From: Ananas comosus
Taxonomy: Eukaryota; Streptophyta; Magnoliopsida; Poales; Bromeliaceae
Assembly: GCF_001540865.1 (NCBI RefSeq)
Contig: NC_033628.1
Coordinates: forward strand, 10,530,415 to 10,594,414
Length of the DNA stretch: 64,000 nt
Direction of reading: 5' to 3'
The notes under the pieces are model-generated. The model had not been told where the DNA came from. It searched no databases and was given only the letters and a program-made list of their open reading frames with translations. The position numbers and the translations under genes are program-made. Below are positions 9,441-20,405 of the stretch, in pieces. Positions within the stretch are counted from its first letter, which is position 1, and every line of letters starts with the position of its first letter.

Positions 9441-9448
9441 TTATATAG
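9441..9448 (-). promoter_or_regulatory. TATA box of the SBH1 fragment
   Basis: CTATATAA on the minus strand, about 107 bases before the ATG at 9334; suggests that the fragment retains its original core promoter. Confidence 0.45.
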
Positions 9449-9634
9449 AGAAGGCTAGCTCTTTGTCAACCATCCTGTCATTTTTAAGTACATAGAGTTA
9501 TTTGCCTGGGTCGATGCCGGCCGGAGCGGTTAATGGGGAATGATTGTAAATTTGTTGGCGCCGTGCATTCTTATCTAGACATCGCGAAACTGACACGAAA
9601 CTGACATGAAAGACGAGACACGATATGATCCAGA

Positions 9635-9788
9635 TGTAACGCCTCCAAGAGTTCCATATCGGATTGAATACTGATTCTGATCGGTTTATATGAAATCTAC
9701 ACGCTAGTTATAATAACTGGGCTTAAGTATTTTGGGCCGGTGGTTTGAGCCCAACGAATTATTGTTGCTGGTGGATCGGGTCATTACA
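9635..9788. mobile_element. Short solo LTR (TRIM-like)
   Basis: Begins TGTAACGCCTCCAAGAG and ends GGGTCATTACA, the TG...CA form of an LTR, 154 bp. Outside lie CCAGA (9630-9634) and TCAGA (9789-9793), a 5-bp duplication with one transition. No internal region or second LTR is present, which suggests unequal recombination. Confidence 0.55.
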
Positions 9789-9793
9789 TCAGA

Positions 9794-10449
9794 TACGACA
9801 ACTCGATAGTTTTTTAAAAATTAGGGCACAGACACGAGTCCGATATAGACACGTGCTTGTCCGACACGAATACGCGAGATTAATAAAAGTATTCGTAAAA
9901 TATAAACCCGTACTGACTGTCGAGGTATCGCCGTAGATCTATTAAGGGTCAGTTTGGTTCTTTGAAAATACTCTAAAAAATTATTTTCAGGCTAGAAATT
10001 TTATTTTTTCCATGTATTTGGTTCGCATTTATGGAAAACATTGTTATTATTTTTCAAAATTTTTTAGGAAAATGGAACTTTTTTCACACGAAAGCTTTAA
10101 GGAGTAAACTAGAAAAATCTCTTTTCTAATACTGTATGCTTACTATTCAACTCATCATTCTTATTGTCTGTCACCGTCATCTCTATCTTCCTAAACCATA
10201 AAACTACCTCCATATCTTTACCGGCTCCATTTTATCAAACTATTTTATCTATACCAAAATATATTTTTATTTTTATTTTACTTATTTGATTAGTGGAAAA
10301 TTTTGATATATTAGGATTAATCTTTTAAAATTTAACATAATAAACAAGAAAAATAAATTTTTGGTATATTTTGGTATAGATAAAATAGTTTAGAAGATAA
10401 TTAGAATAACAGTTGGATTGTAAACATATATAGAAATTTTCTATTTTAT
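9794..10449. other. Intergenic, partial MITE-like sequence
   Basis: From 9950 (AAGGGTCAGTTTGGTTC) the sequence resembles 13980-14260 in its AT-rich interior and may be an element with GGGxxxxGTTTGGT ends; I cannot place the other end. Nothing coding. Confidence 0.3.
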
Positions 10450-11332
10450 TCCTTAAAATGTCATTTACAAATATTGATTTAGCCTATCATTCAGACTTTG
10501 CTCAATCAAAACTCATTCACACTTTCGACAAAAAAATGGTTTTAATATTAAATGTAACGCCCTCACTCATTAGCAATGGATGAACAATTGATTTTTTGTT
10601 CAACTAATGAGCATGGAGTATTGTAGTATATTGGGTCTAACAACAAATCATAGCTTAAGTAAACTTATGTAACAAAATAGAGATAAGTCACTTACTAGTC
10701 ATTTAATGTGACAAGCGAAAATACTTGGCCAATTGAATAAATGGATTAAAATTTGGGATGGAATTTGTTCAATCCTAGAGGGACCATAACTCAGTTTGTC
10801 GAGCAATTCAATTCGACACTTGTACCAAATAAGTTAAAAAATCACTAGGACCGTTCGATCCACCAGCTGAACCATCAAGGCAATAAATCATTTCGGTTTT
10901 AATAAAAAAAACCGGATTTTCTTTTGAGCAAGAAGTATTGAAATTTAACATCTTAAAATTAATTTAACTAATTTTATTTTCTATTAATGCTGATTAATAT
11001 TTTAAGTAGTAAAAAGTGAAAACTTATATCCACTTAATTTGAACTAAAAATTAATTTTTTAGAAACAGATATTATATAAATAATTATATATATATATATA
11101 TATATAATATAATAAAATTTAAAAAATAATAAAATATTTATTACGTCATTCCAAGCTCTCTGGTTCAACAATTTATGTGTACTCACTAATCCCGGTTCAG
11201 TCATTTTGAACTGGAATGGAGGCTTCTAAATATATAATTTTAAGTGTATGGTAAGACCAAATCCCAATCACACTAATATTATCTCGACCTACGCTGGGCT
11301 TGCAAGTGTTTGGTTTACAAACGGATCAACTC
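10450..11332. other. Duplicated 5' flank of copy 3
   Basis: Homologous to about 17800-19040 upstream of copy 4 over several blocks (TAGCCTATCATTCAGACTTTG, GAGCATGGAGTATTG, TCAACCATCAAG region). A short (TA)n lies at 11087-11107. No gene. Confidence 0.6.
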
Positions 11333-11427
11333 CCTCGTACACGTGGTAAACAAGGTCCACGTAAATAGTTGTTCGTTTTAAAACGAACCCAACTAATTGC
11401 GCGCCTCTTGCATCCCTTACAAATACC
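11333..11427 (+). promoter_or_regulatory. Conserved promoter block of copy 3
   Basis: G-box CACGTG (11340-11345), GGTCCACG half-repeat, CTAATTGCGCGCCTCTTG block and TATA-like TTACAAATA (11417-11425) before CCCCCTCC. Same order and spacing as copy 1. Confidence 0.55.
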
Positions 11428-11448
11428 CCCTCCTCTCTCCTCCTCTAC

Positions 11449-11479
<31 letters not shown>

Positions 11480-11556
11480 ATCTCTCTCTCTCTCTCTCTA
11501 CCACGGTAACAAGCCAACGACAGAACCGAAGAGCCAAGAATTTCAAGAAGAAAGAA

Positions 11557-12177
11557 ATGGCGTCGGTCCAACTGATTGCACAGTCCTCGGATATGACTGC
11601 CGCCGAGGTGATCTTCAGCAGCGGCCACCGCGCTTTCACGATCATCACCCACGCCTCCCACGTTGTCGTTGCCTGGATCAACTATGTAGTTCAATCTTAT
11701 GCCCCTCCTGCCAACAGTCGCCAAGTCGTTGGCCTCCACATTGAGCGCGCCTCACGCAACGGCACTATTGCCCTCCTCGAGCTCTGCGTCTGCAACTTGT
11801 GCCTCGTCTACCAGCTGCGGCACCGCAGCGACCTCCACCCCCCTGTCAGGCTCTACGAGTTCCTCAACGACGACCGGTTCTGCTTTGCTGGCGTCGCCGT
11901 GGTGCAGGCCATGATTTCTCTGCGGAGGGAGTACGCCCTCATGGTGAGGGCTGCAGTTGACCTCGGGGACACGGCGTCGAGGAGGCTGCAGCGGGAGGAT
12001 CTTCAGTTAGCCAGGCTGGACCAGCTGGCGAGGGCGGTGTTGAGGATTGAGATAATCAGGACAGACGAAGTGCCGAGGAGCGTGTTGCTCGAGCGAGTGC
12101 TGCTCCTGCAGCACATCCCCGACGCATGCACCGGCGCTGTCTTCTCCTATGAGATCTGCAGGAATCTGTTAGGTTAG
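11557..12177 (+). CDS. WRN-type exonuclease-fold protein, array copy 3
   Basis: Single exon, 206 residues; ATG in GAAATGG context, and a CT/TTC-rich leader just upstream. Landmarks: VVGLHIE (57-63), IALLELC (71-77), CLVYQLRH (82-89), DDRFCFAGV (105-113), AVDLGDTASRRL (133-144), SYEICR (197-202). ExoI is H-I-E (first Asp lost, Glu kept), the ExoII Asp is replaced (Ala/Met region 118-120), and the ExoIII Asp is Gly (TGAVFSYE), so no catalytic Asp remains. It ends in the family sequence NLLG and the TTAGGTTAG stop context. Likely an inactive paralogue of unknown role. Confidence 0.8.
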   Translation: MASVQLIAQSSDMTAAEVIFSSGHRAFTIITHASHVVVAWINYVVQSYAPPANSRQVVGLHIERASRNGTIALLELCVCNLCLVYQLRHRSDLHPPVRLYEFLNDDRFCFAGVAVVQAMISLRREYALMVRAAVDLGDTASRRLQREDLQLARLDQLARAVLRIEIIRTDEVPRSVLLERVLLLQHIPDACTGAVFSYEICRNLLG

Positions 12178-12432
12178 GGGCTTCATCCATTTCTTGATTC
12201 GATTCCATAGAGAACATGCATGCATGGAGATGGCGATATATCTCCTTCTTCTTCTTCTTCTTCTCCTTCTTCTTCTCCTTCTCCTTATCTGCTAGTTCTG
12301 TTAAGATGATCGATCATGCATTAAACGTATGATGCTACTGGTGTAACACGCGTGCATATATACTCTGCAATGGGGGTTTCCTGTACAATGATAGATGAAC
12401 TCATGTTTGCAAATAATTTTTTCCTTTTGTTT
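12178..12432 (+). other. 3' UTR/flank of copy 3
   Basis: Family 3' sequence with CTTCATCCATTTCTTGATTC, CATGCATGGAGATGG, a TTC/CTC tract (12243-12286), GATGATCGATCATGCAT and GATAGATGAACTCATG. Confidence 0.65.
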
Positions 12433-12600
12433 TTGAGAGCGAAAGGTAGCACGGCGTTCATTTTATTTATTCTTTTGAGAAGTATATTTAGCTAAAAATG
12501 CAAAATAACTGGACTTAGAACTTCAAACTAATTTGGATACCAACCATATATCAAGCTCTTATCTAATTATGCAAGATATGATCGCCTAGGTTCGAGAATG
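12433..12600 (-). repeat. Diverged SINE in the 3' flank of copy 3
   Basis: Same relic as after copies 1 and 4: GAAAGGTAGCACGG, CATTTTATTTATT, TTTGGATACCAACCATA. Reverse orientation relative to the gene. Confidence 0.55.
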
Positions 12601-13438
12601 TTATTGTAGCAAATTTGATGTTCACGTCTTAGTTACAATCTTTTCTGATAAATTTTTAAAAGATTATGGTTCTATTAGTTGGATTGTTTTTTAAAATTTT
12701 TTTTTATAATTTAGAAATTCGGTGGCAAATTTTTTCTTCTTATTGGTATTGTTGTCAAATTACAACTCTTTGGGAGCAAATGATGGAAAATTAAGCAAAA
12801 TAAATTCTGTTTTTATGTTTCTAATTTTTTTTGTTACCAAATAGGCACCTAAGATGCAAAAATTATGGTAGATAGAAATGCTGTAAACAAATATGTACGC
12901 AATAGTCTTTATCACTTATAGAGAAGCTTGGTCTACAGATTATGATTTGTTATAGTGGGGATATATATATAGAAGCTTTTTACAATTCCTAAACTGAGAA
13001 ATGTGAAAGGGACTTCCATAATATTCCTTTTGATAAAAGGGGGCTTTTTTCATTTGTTGCGTGAGATAGAGAAGTAGCATGGGAATTTTGCTCTGCTAGA
13101 GAGAGACCGATTTTTTTTTTCTTTTTATTAAAAATAGAGCAAATATATAATGTGAGCGGCATTATAGTTTGGAAAAAAAAAGGTATATTTCTTTTTTTCG
13201 TCCTTTGGATGAATTTAAACCGTAGTTCATTAGCCACAGTTGATGATTATCCAATCGGATGGAAATGAAATTGTGAATGAATATAGTTTAGAATTAGTTA
13301 GATTTATTTTTTGATTTATTTACTATTAGAAATTATTTTTCATTAGCCATTTAGTTAGTTGTTAGTGTGTTGGGTGAGTTGATGATTATCCAAAAAAGTG
13401 TTAGCAGGGCACTGTTTGTAGCAATGGTTGCAACTTAC
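12601..13438. other. 3' flank of copy 3 joined to copy-2-type flank
   Basis: Up to about 12960 it follows the copy 1/4 flank (AATAGTCTTTATCACTTATAGAG block at about 12900). From about 13270 it matches the copy 2 3' flank (TTAGTTAGATTTATTT, GTTGGGTGAGTTGATGATTATC). No gene lies between, so a copy-2-like gene may have been lost. Confidence 0.55.
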
Positions 13439-13593
13439 CAACCGTCTCTAGAGCAAGTGGCAAAAGGCTTGGTGGTTGGTGCCCGAGACCCAAGTTCGAA
13501 TCCTAGTTGATTTACATTTCCAACTAAGTTTATTTCTAAATAAAATAAACAAAACAGATAGCGTGCTACCTATTTCTCAAAAAAAAAAAAAAA
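13439..13593 (+). mobile_element. tRNA-type SINE
   Basis: Head ACCGTCTCTAGAGCAAGTGG, B-box AGTTCGAATCC, tail GATAGCGTGCTACC and poly-A ending at the assembly N (13594). Confidence 0.75.
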
Positions 13594-13738
13594 NTATAAT
13601 TTTATTTTTATACAATAAAATAATTAACTTGACCAACATTAGTTACTGTATCTATTGTGATTAATTTTTGGCCTTATTTGTTATCTTTGCTCTTTCTAGT
13701 GGGACCTGTTTGGTCACTTAAAAATTAGTAAGAAATTA

Positions 13739-13892
13739 TCGACCGTCCCAAGAGCAAGTGGTAAAGGACTTGGTGGTTGGTATCCGAGACCCAAGTTTGA
13801 ATCCTAATTGATTCACATTTCCAGCTAAGTTTATTTCTAAATGAAATAAACGAAGCGGATAGTGTGCTATCTATCTCTAAAAAAAAAAAAAA
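13739..13892 (+). mobile_element. tRNA-type SINE with 13-bp target duplication
   Basis: TAGTAAGAAATTA occurs directly before (13726-13738) and after (13893-13905) the element. It contains the A-box AGTGGTAAAGGAC, B-box-like AGTTTGAATCC and poly-A tail; the tail palindrome is degraded (GATAGTGTGCTATC). Confidence 0.85.
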
Positions 13893-13905
13893 TAGTAAGA
13901 AATTA

Positions 13906-14782
13906 CTTTCGCAAAATAATTTTGTGGATTTTTTTTTTTTGTTTCTATTGTTCTGTTCGACCACATACGCATGCTTAGACAATAAGAAAAAAATAAAAAA
14001 ATACTTTTTTTATTTCACTTATCTGGTTAGTCAAAATTTTTTATACATTATGACCTTTTAAAATTTAACATATATAATACTCACAAACCGTTTATAATAA
14101 AATAAATTAATAAATAAATAAAAATTTTAAATATATTTTGATATATATAAATAGTTTTACAGAAAAGATGAAAATAATTTATATGACGGGTAGGAGATAG
14201 AGATAATTATGTAAAGATAGAGATGATAGTAAAAGATGATTAAGACGACATTTAGATCGTAAAATTATACTACTGCATGTATTCGAAAAGAGATTTTTTT
14301 TTTTTAACTTCGTAGTAAAATAAATTTTTACTTTCCCAAAAAAATTTTAAAAACTGAAGAGAAAAATTTTCTATGAAATATGAAAAATAATTTTTAAAAA
14401 ATTTATTTTTCCTATTAACCAAACCACGGAAAAAAAAATTTCTAATCGAAAATAAGTTTTCTGTTATATATTTTGAGAAATTGAACAAGCCCTCAAAAAA
14501 TTGCTTGATTTTAATGTACATCTGAACCTTTAATTTTAATTAATGGAAAGGTTCCATAAAGTTTTATTAAATAGTTTAATAGGTCTTTCTTTTCAAGTAG
14601 ATTTGTCTAATGTTTAAGCTCAAAAGATGGTGCAATTAATAACTTTAATAAACTACTGATAAAGTGTAGGTACAAATATATGAAACTTATATGAATTATA
14701 GATCATTTGAATTTGGCTATCCAATTTTCTGAAATTTTGTTTTTACTATCTAACTATTCACATTGTTTGGTTCAAATCAATC
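13906..14782. other. AT-rich intergenic DNA
   Basis: 13700-14500 may be a MITE (GGGACCTGTTTGGTC at the left, GAACAAGCCCT at the right) in which the SINE at 13739 sits; the inverted repeats are weak. Nothing coding. Confidence 0.3.
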
Positions 14783-14929
14783 AACCGAAGTGGCGAAGGG
14801 CTTGGTGGTTGGTACCCGAGACCTAAGTTCGAATCCTACTTGATTCACATTTCTTGCTAATTTTATTTCTAAATGAAATAAACAAAGCAGGTAGCATGCT
14901 ACCTATCTCTCTCAAAAAAAAAAGAAAAA
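14783..14929 (+). mobile_element. tRNA-type SINE
   Basis: Slightly truncated head, A-box AGTGGCGAAGGGC, B-box AGTTCGAATCC, tail GGTAGCATGCTACC and A-rich end. Confidence 0.75.
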
Positions 14930-15649
14930 GTATTTTGACTTTAAAATTTAAAAGTCTCATTTATTTTTGTAAGTTTTATTAGTATATTCCACATAATTTT
15001 TACAACTATAAGTTTATTAAAATAAATAATTAGCTTAAAGTTTGAAGTTAAAGTATCGTTGACTTATTCAAACCAAACAAATTGAAAGAAAGAATAGTAA
15101 TATCAAAATTTGGAAATGTTGGACAGTTAAATCTAAATAGTCTATAGTTCAGATAAGTTCACTAAGTTTTTACCTAAAATTTAAAAGGACTTTTTGCCGA
15201 AATAAAAATTTAGATACTTATTTTTTTAACCTCAATTTCGTATAACTCGAAATGCTGAAAGGTGGACTTTCCTCTTGCTAAATTGGCTTCATACATTTTA
15301 ATTTTTGATTCCATTTCTAAATTCAAATTCAAATTTTATATTTTACTTTAAATTTATTTTTTGTATGTAGTTTTGAATCCAAATTTCAATTTAAATTAAT
15401 TTCATATTTAAATTAATATTTAAATTTTAAATTTTAAATTTTAAAATTGAACTTAAATTTTAAGTTTACTTTCAAATTCAAATTCAAATTTTTAATTCAA
15501 ATTTTAAATTTTGATTTGAATTTTAAATTATGAACTTTAAATACAAAATAAACTTTAGATATAGAATTTAAATTTTAAATTAAAATAATAAGCATGCAAG
15601 TAATTAATAATTTTTTTGAGAATTGGAATAATTATTGAACATAATATAT
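14930..15649. repeat. AT-rich repeat, copy A (left part)
   Basis: From about 15290 the DNA is a degenerate AAATTTAAATTC-type low-complexity tract that ends in a unique segment (GAATAATTATTGAACATAATATA). The same order occurs at 16540-16925 and 22280-22660, so this is a dispersed repeat family of unknown class. Confidence 0.45.
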
Positions 15650-16465
15650 ACTAGTGAAAAGACCCGCGCTTCGCAGTGAGTAGAAACTATAGAAGATACC
15701 AATAAAAAATAAAAAGGTATTCATTAATAAAAAAAAAAAAACATCTTGGATGGGGCGATTGACACGTCGAAATGATAACTGTCACCTATAACCTCTATTA
15801 ATGGTGGAGCCCTATGCCGCCGCAATCGCAAGAGGCTACGTCACCGCCATTGCCACCAACATTACCGAGAACCTCATCCTCATCCTTGACTACGGATTCC
15901 AGAACATCACCCACCATATCCACCAACTCTTCTCCTCTTTCTTTCTTTGCATCTTTAGAAACTCTTCCCTCTCCTTCTTCTCCAACAAAAAAAATCACAA
16001 AAGAGAGAAAAAAGTGATTAAATGAAGCCGACCTCGACGCAGCCGTTTACGACGGTGATGTGGAGTGTAGAGAGGAGGTCGTTGATAGTAGTGTGGCGGA
16101 GGAGATCAGGATCGACACAGAGGGAGGAGTAGACGGCATTAGCGCCCTCGACTCGGATCACGCCGAAAAAGGCATCAGATCAATCAGTCACCATCCCATC
16201 TTTTAGTGAATCTATACTGGAAAAAAAAAGATAATAAAGAAAATGACAACAAAGAAAGTAGAAGAAGAACCACAACGTATGGAAAAGATACATGGTCATA
16301 TAGGAAAGATAAACTGTCACATAGGAAATTAAAGAGAAAACGGTTATAGGAATATAAGAGACTAGGGAGAGTAAACTTGAAGATGGAGCCCACATCCAAC
16401 CTTGAAGGTAGGGTTGCCACATGGATTTTTTTGGGGATTAATATAGAGTTATGGATTATAGATGA
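15650..16465. mobile_element. ~815-bp insertion with gene-like pieces, class unknown
   Basis: Interrupts repeat copy A, judged by comparison with 16860-16925, where the two flanks are contiguous. It begins near TAGTGAAAAGACCCGCGC. Inside, 15798-15960 (plus) and 16021-16180 (minus) read as GC-richer open frames, the latter starting DAFFGVIRVEG and containing DLLRHTTINDLL. I do not recognise the proteins. It could be a Helitron or other element with captured gene fragments, but diagnostic ends were not seen. Confidence 0.35.
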
Positions 16466-16974
16466 CAGCCTACATTACTGAGATTTTTATTATTCTAATA
16501 ATCTTCAATGAGAAAACTATATGAACTAAATGTAGGTATTCAAATTCAAATTTTGTATTCAAATTTTAACCTTAAATTTATTTTTTAATTTTTTAAAGCT
16601 AGTTCTGAATTCAAATTTAAAATTTGAATTTAATTTTATATTTAATTTAATATTTTAATTTAAAATTTAAAATTTACAATTTGAACTTAAACTTTATGTT
16701 TAGTTTTAAATTTAATTTTTATTAAAAATTTAAATTTCAATTCGAATTTTGAATTACGGTCTTGAAATTTAAAATAAACTTTAGATCTAGAGTTTAAATT
16801 TGAAATTAAAACAATAAGCATGTAAGTAATTAAACTTTTTAAAAATAGGGATAATTCTTGAAACTAGTATATATTACAGCCTACATTGCTAAGATTTTTA
16901 TCATCATAATAATCTTTAGTAAGAAAACTATATGAAGTAAATATAAGAATTATACAATTTCTACAAATCTCATG
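16466..16974. repeat. AT-rich repeat, copy A right part and copy B
   Basis: CAGCCTACATTACTGAGATTTTTAT-type segment, then AAATTTAAATT low complexity, then a second CAGCCTACATTGCTAAG segment. It is the host of the long-TIR element that follows. Confidence 0.45.
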
Positions 16975-17505
16975 AGTGAGGCTGATATGTTTTTAGAAGT
17001 ACAGAACTCTCCGTACTTCCAAATCATTCTCGATTTGAAAATTTTCAAGTTGACGATTGGCACTATTAAACTTGATTTAGAATATCTGAAGTACCTAGAA
17101 AAAAAATTCACGGTCTTTCAGTATTATTTATCTATTGATTGAAGGAGCTCAAAATTAATACTTTACTAGTTGTGATGAGCCGTTTGCAAATTCAATAGTG
17201 TAGAAATAGCCAAATCACATAAAAATTTGATAGAAATTTTTTTTTTACTATATATAAAATAAAATCAATATTTTTGATCAAAATTTTAGTATCATATTAT
17301 CACATTTTGTTAGATTTCTATTTTCATTAATTTTGAGCCCTTTTGATACTAGGTAAATGATATTAAAAAATTATAAAATTTATTTTTGGGTACTTAAGAT
17401 ATTCTAGATTAGGCTTAGTAGAGCCAATCGTTGACTTAGAAATACATAGAAAATGACTTGAAAGTATGGAGAGCTTCGTATTTCTAAAAGCATACCAGCC
17501 TCACT
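16975..17505. mobile_element. Long-TIR element, copy 1
   Basis: Starts AGTGAGGCTGATATG and ends CATACCAGCCTCACT. The outer ~190 bp on each side are inverted repeats of each other (TTAAACTTGAT, GAAGTACCTAGAAAA landmarks); a ~150-bp asymmetric core lies between. No coding. It is inserted in repeat copy B. Mutator-like foldback MITE is the likely class; its target duplication was not certain. Confidence 0.65.
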
Positions 17506-18846
17506 ACTCCTAATTCATTATTACTAATGAAATTCCACTTAATATTTTGATATCTAGGAATCGTAGACAATGCGATCCAAACATGACCTAGCAAATTTAG
17601 ACAATGTGATCCAAATGTGTGACACTATGCTTCCCAGGGGTCAATAATCTTGTACTATATATTCTTTCCCTACTATATTTAATTCTCTTATTCTCATGAT
17701 TCTATTTAATACCTAAAATATTATAGTCAAATTTAATAAACTCACAACCGCCCGATAATATGAGATTTGTCTCACTAGTCTTATCATTCAAATCTTGATT
17801 CAACCTGCTATTCATAGATATTGACTTAGCATGTCATTCAGAACTTGCTTAACCGAGACTCATCTCACACTTTTGACAGAAAATTAATTTTAATACTAAA
17901 TGTAATGACACCGCTTACTTGCAATAATAACTCACTATATTCTATAAGACTATTGAGATACTGAAATCTCGTTTTCATCTGATAAAAGAATTTTGGGCAT
18001 ACAAAATGACTTCTAACAGATGGACAACTGCCAATTTTTTGTTTTTACCAATAAGCATGGAGTATTGCAGTATACTTGGTCTGGAAACAAATCATACCAT
18101 ATGTAAACTTCAGTGAAAAAATAGAGATATTTTGTAAAGTTACAAACATCTAACTTGGCAAAAAATGTTACACATACATTTCAAAAGGAATGTATAATAT
18201 ATATCTCATTCATTGAATAAATGAAAATCACTTGCTAGCTAGGATAAGTGAAAATACTCTATCCATCGAAAGATGGAATATAAGATGTACAAACCTCTTT
18301 AAAGTGTACAAATAGTTTTTTTCTAACTTGGCCAATCTGAAAGTCAAACTTTTAGTCTTACTATATATTTTTTTCTTTTTATGTTTTTTTTTATATAGCA
18401 TTAAAATCCAGAAGGAATTTTGTTCAACCCTTGGTGGGGGGGAGGGGGGAGTTGAATGATTCCAATTCGTTTGGATTCTAAACTAAATATTCTCCATTTT
18501 ACAATACTATAAAAATAAGGTTTAATTGGCCGGTACAACTAGTCTGATAGTAACTCAATCTCCAAAGCGATTATGCTGGACCCTTTGAACCAGAGAAGTT
18601 AAAAAATCACTTTGACCCGTTGGATCCAACAGTTCAATCATCAAACTAATAAATTATTTTGGTTTTAATCAAATTGATCGGATTTTCTTTTAATTAAGTA
18701 ATATTAAAATTCAATGACTTAAAAGCTTGAAAACTTATATGGCCACTTGATTTGACCTAAAAATTAATATTTTTAAACAAATATTATAAAAAATAATTTT
18801 ATATATATATATATATGATTACCCTATATATATTATATATATATAG

Positions 18847-18887
<41 letters not shown>

Positions 18888-19042
18888 TAAAATACTATAT
18901 AACATTCAGCCATTTTAAACTGGAATCGAGGTTCTAATAAAACGTATAATTTAAGATACGGTTAGACACAAATCTCAATCAAACTCATTTGGTCGACCTA
19001 CGCTTGGCTTGTAAGTGTTTGGTTTACCAAACGTGTCAACTC
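17506..19042. other. Duplicated 5' flank of copy 4
   Basis: 17506-17780 is the rest of repeat copy B. 17800-19040 is homologous to the copy 3 5' flank. A (TA)n tract occupies about 18798-18892. No gene. Confidence 0.55.
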
Positions 19043-19137
19043 CCTCGTACACGTGGTAAACCAGGTCCACGTACATAGCAGTTTGTTTCAAAACGAACCC
19101 AACTAATTGCGCGCCTCTTGCATCCCTACAAATACCC
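19043..19137 (+). promoter_or_regulatory. Conserved promoter block of copy 4
   Basis: G-box CACGTG (19050-19055), GGTCCACG, CTAATTGCGCGCCTCTTG and TATA-like CTACAAATA (19126-19134) before CCCCCTCC. Confidence 0.55.
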
Positions 19138-19286
19138 CCTCCTCTCTCTCCCTCCCTCCCTCTTCTTATCCTCCTCCTTCTTCTTCTTCTTCTTTACTCT
19201 CTCTCTCTAGATCTCTCTCTCTCTCTCCAGCCCCGGCAACGAGCAAACAACACAACCGAAGAGCCAAGAATTCCAAGAAGAAGGAG

Positions 19287-19919
19287 ATGGGGACGGCCCG
19301 ACTGATCGAACAGACCGTGTTCATGACCTCCTACGAGCTGACCATCAGCGGCCGCTTCCGCACCACTGCGGTCATCACCCATTCTAGCCAGATTGTCGTT
19401 GGCTGGATCGATGATGTGTTCAATTCTCACGCCCCCCTTGCCGGAGCCAACAGACGGGTATCCGTCGGCCTTCACGTTGAGTGCTCCCCTCCCTACGACT
19501 CTATTGCCCTCATCCAGCTCTGCGTCGGCAACTCGTGCCTCGTCTACCAGCTGCTGCACCGCATCGAACGCAACCCCCCCTGCCTTCTCAGGCTCAATGA
19601 TTTCCTCACCGATGACCGGTTCTACTTCATCGGCGCCAACGTGGAGCTGACCATCTTTCGGCTGCGGTTATGGAACTGCTTCAGGGTGAGGTCGGCAGTT
19701 GACCTCGGGGACGCAGCGGCGAGGAGGCTGCAGCGGGAGGATCTGCAGTCAGCCGGGCTGGACCAGCTGGCGAGGGAGGTGTTGGGGATTGAGATAATCA
19801 GGCTCGACGGAGCGCAGAGGATGGCGTTGTTCAACCGAGCACTGCCCCTGGAGCTTGTCGCCCATGTATGCCTCGACGCCATCATCTCCTACGAGATCGG
19901 CAGGACTCTGTTAATTTAG
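19287..19919 (+). CDS. WRN-type exonuclease-fold protein, array copy 4
   Basis: Single exon, 210 residues; ATG in GAGATGG context after a CT/TTC leader. Landmarks: SVGLHVE (59-65), IALIQLC (73-79), CLVYQLLH (84-91), DDRFYFIGA (109-117), AVDLGDAAARRL (137-148), VCLDAIISYEIGR (194-206). ExoI is H-V-E (first Asp lost, Glu kept), the ExoII position is Thr (about 122), the ExoIII Asp (197) is kept but its Tyr is not. Ends TLLI with stop TAG, where other copies end LLG. Partly degraded active site; predicted inactive, function unknown. Confidence 0.8.
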   Translation: MGTARLIEQTVFMTSYELTISGRFRTTAVITHSSQIVVGWIDDVFNSHAPLAGANRRVSVGLHVECSPPYDSIALIQLCVGNSCLVYQLLHRIERNPPCLLRLNDFLTDDRFYFIGANVELTIFRLRLWNCFRVRSAVDLGDAAARRLQREDLQSAGLDQLAREVLGIEIIRLDGAQRMALFNRALPLELVAHVCLDAIISYEIGRTLLI

Positions 19920-20205
19920 GGGCTCCAACCATTTCTTGATCACGTCGAGTAATAAAAAACATGCACGCATGGAGATGGTGATATGTTTCCTTCTTCTTCT
20001 TCTTCTTCTTCTTTTCCTTATTTGCTAGTTCTGTAAAGATGATCGATCATGCAAAAACGCGCGTATGATACTATTGGTGCAACACGCATGCATATATGCC
20101 CTGCAGTGCGGGGTTTCTTGTACAATGATAGATGAGCCCATGAACAACATTATTCCCATCAGGTTTGCAAATGCGTTTTTTCCTCTCTCTTTTTTCCCTT
20201 TTGTT
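19920..20205 (+). other. 3' UTR/flank of copy 4
   Basis: Family 3' sequence: CCAACCATTTCTTGATCACG, ATGCACGCATGGAGATGG, TTC tract (19989-20013), GATGATCGATCATGC, GATAGATGAGCCCATGAACA. Confidence 0.65.
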
Positions 20206-20405
20206 TTTGAGAGCGAAAGGTAGCGAGGTCTTCATTTTGTTTATTTTTTGAGGAATATATTTAGCTAAAAATGCAAAATTACTAGGGTTAGAACTTCAAA
20301 TTAATTTGGATACCAATCATATATCAAGTTTTTGAGGGATTCTAGATAGGATCGGCCAAGTTTGAGAATATTGTTCTTGTAGCAATTTTGAGAGCATGCA
20401 CATAC
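20206..20405 (-). repeat. Diverged SINE in the 3' flank of copy 4
   Basis: GAAAGGTAGCGAGG, CATTTTGTTTATT, TTTGGATACCAATCATA: the same relic as after copies 1 and 3. Confidence 0.55.

Noticed and set aside
13493..13515. tRNA gene suggested by GACCCAAGTTCGAATCCTAG
   Set aside because: The B-box belongs to repeated SINEs with a body, poly-A tail and target duplications; no cloverleaf can be completed.
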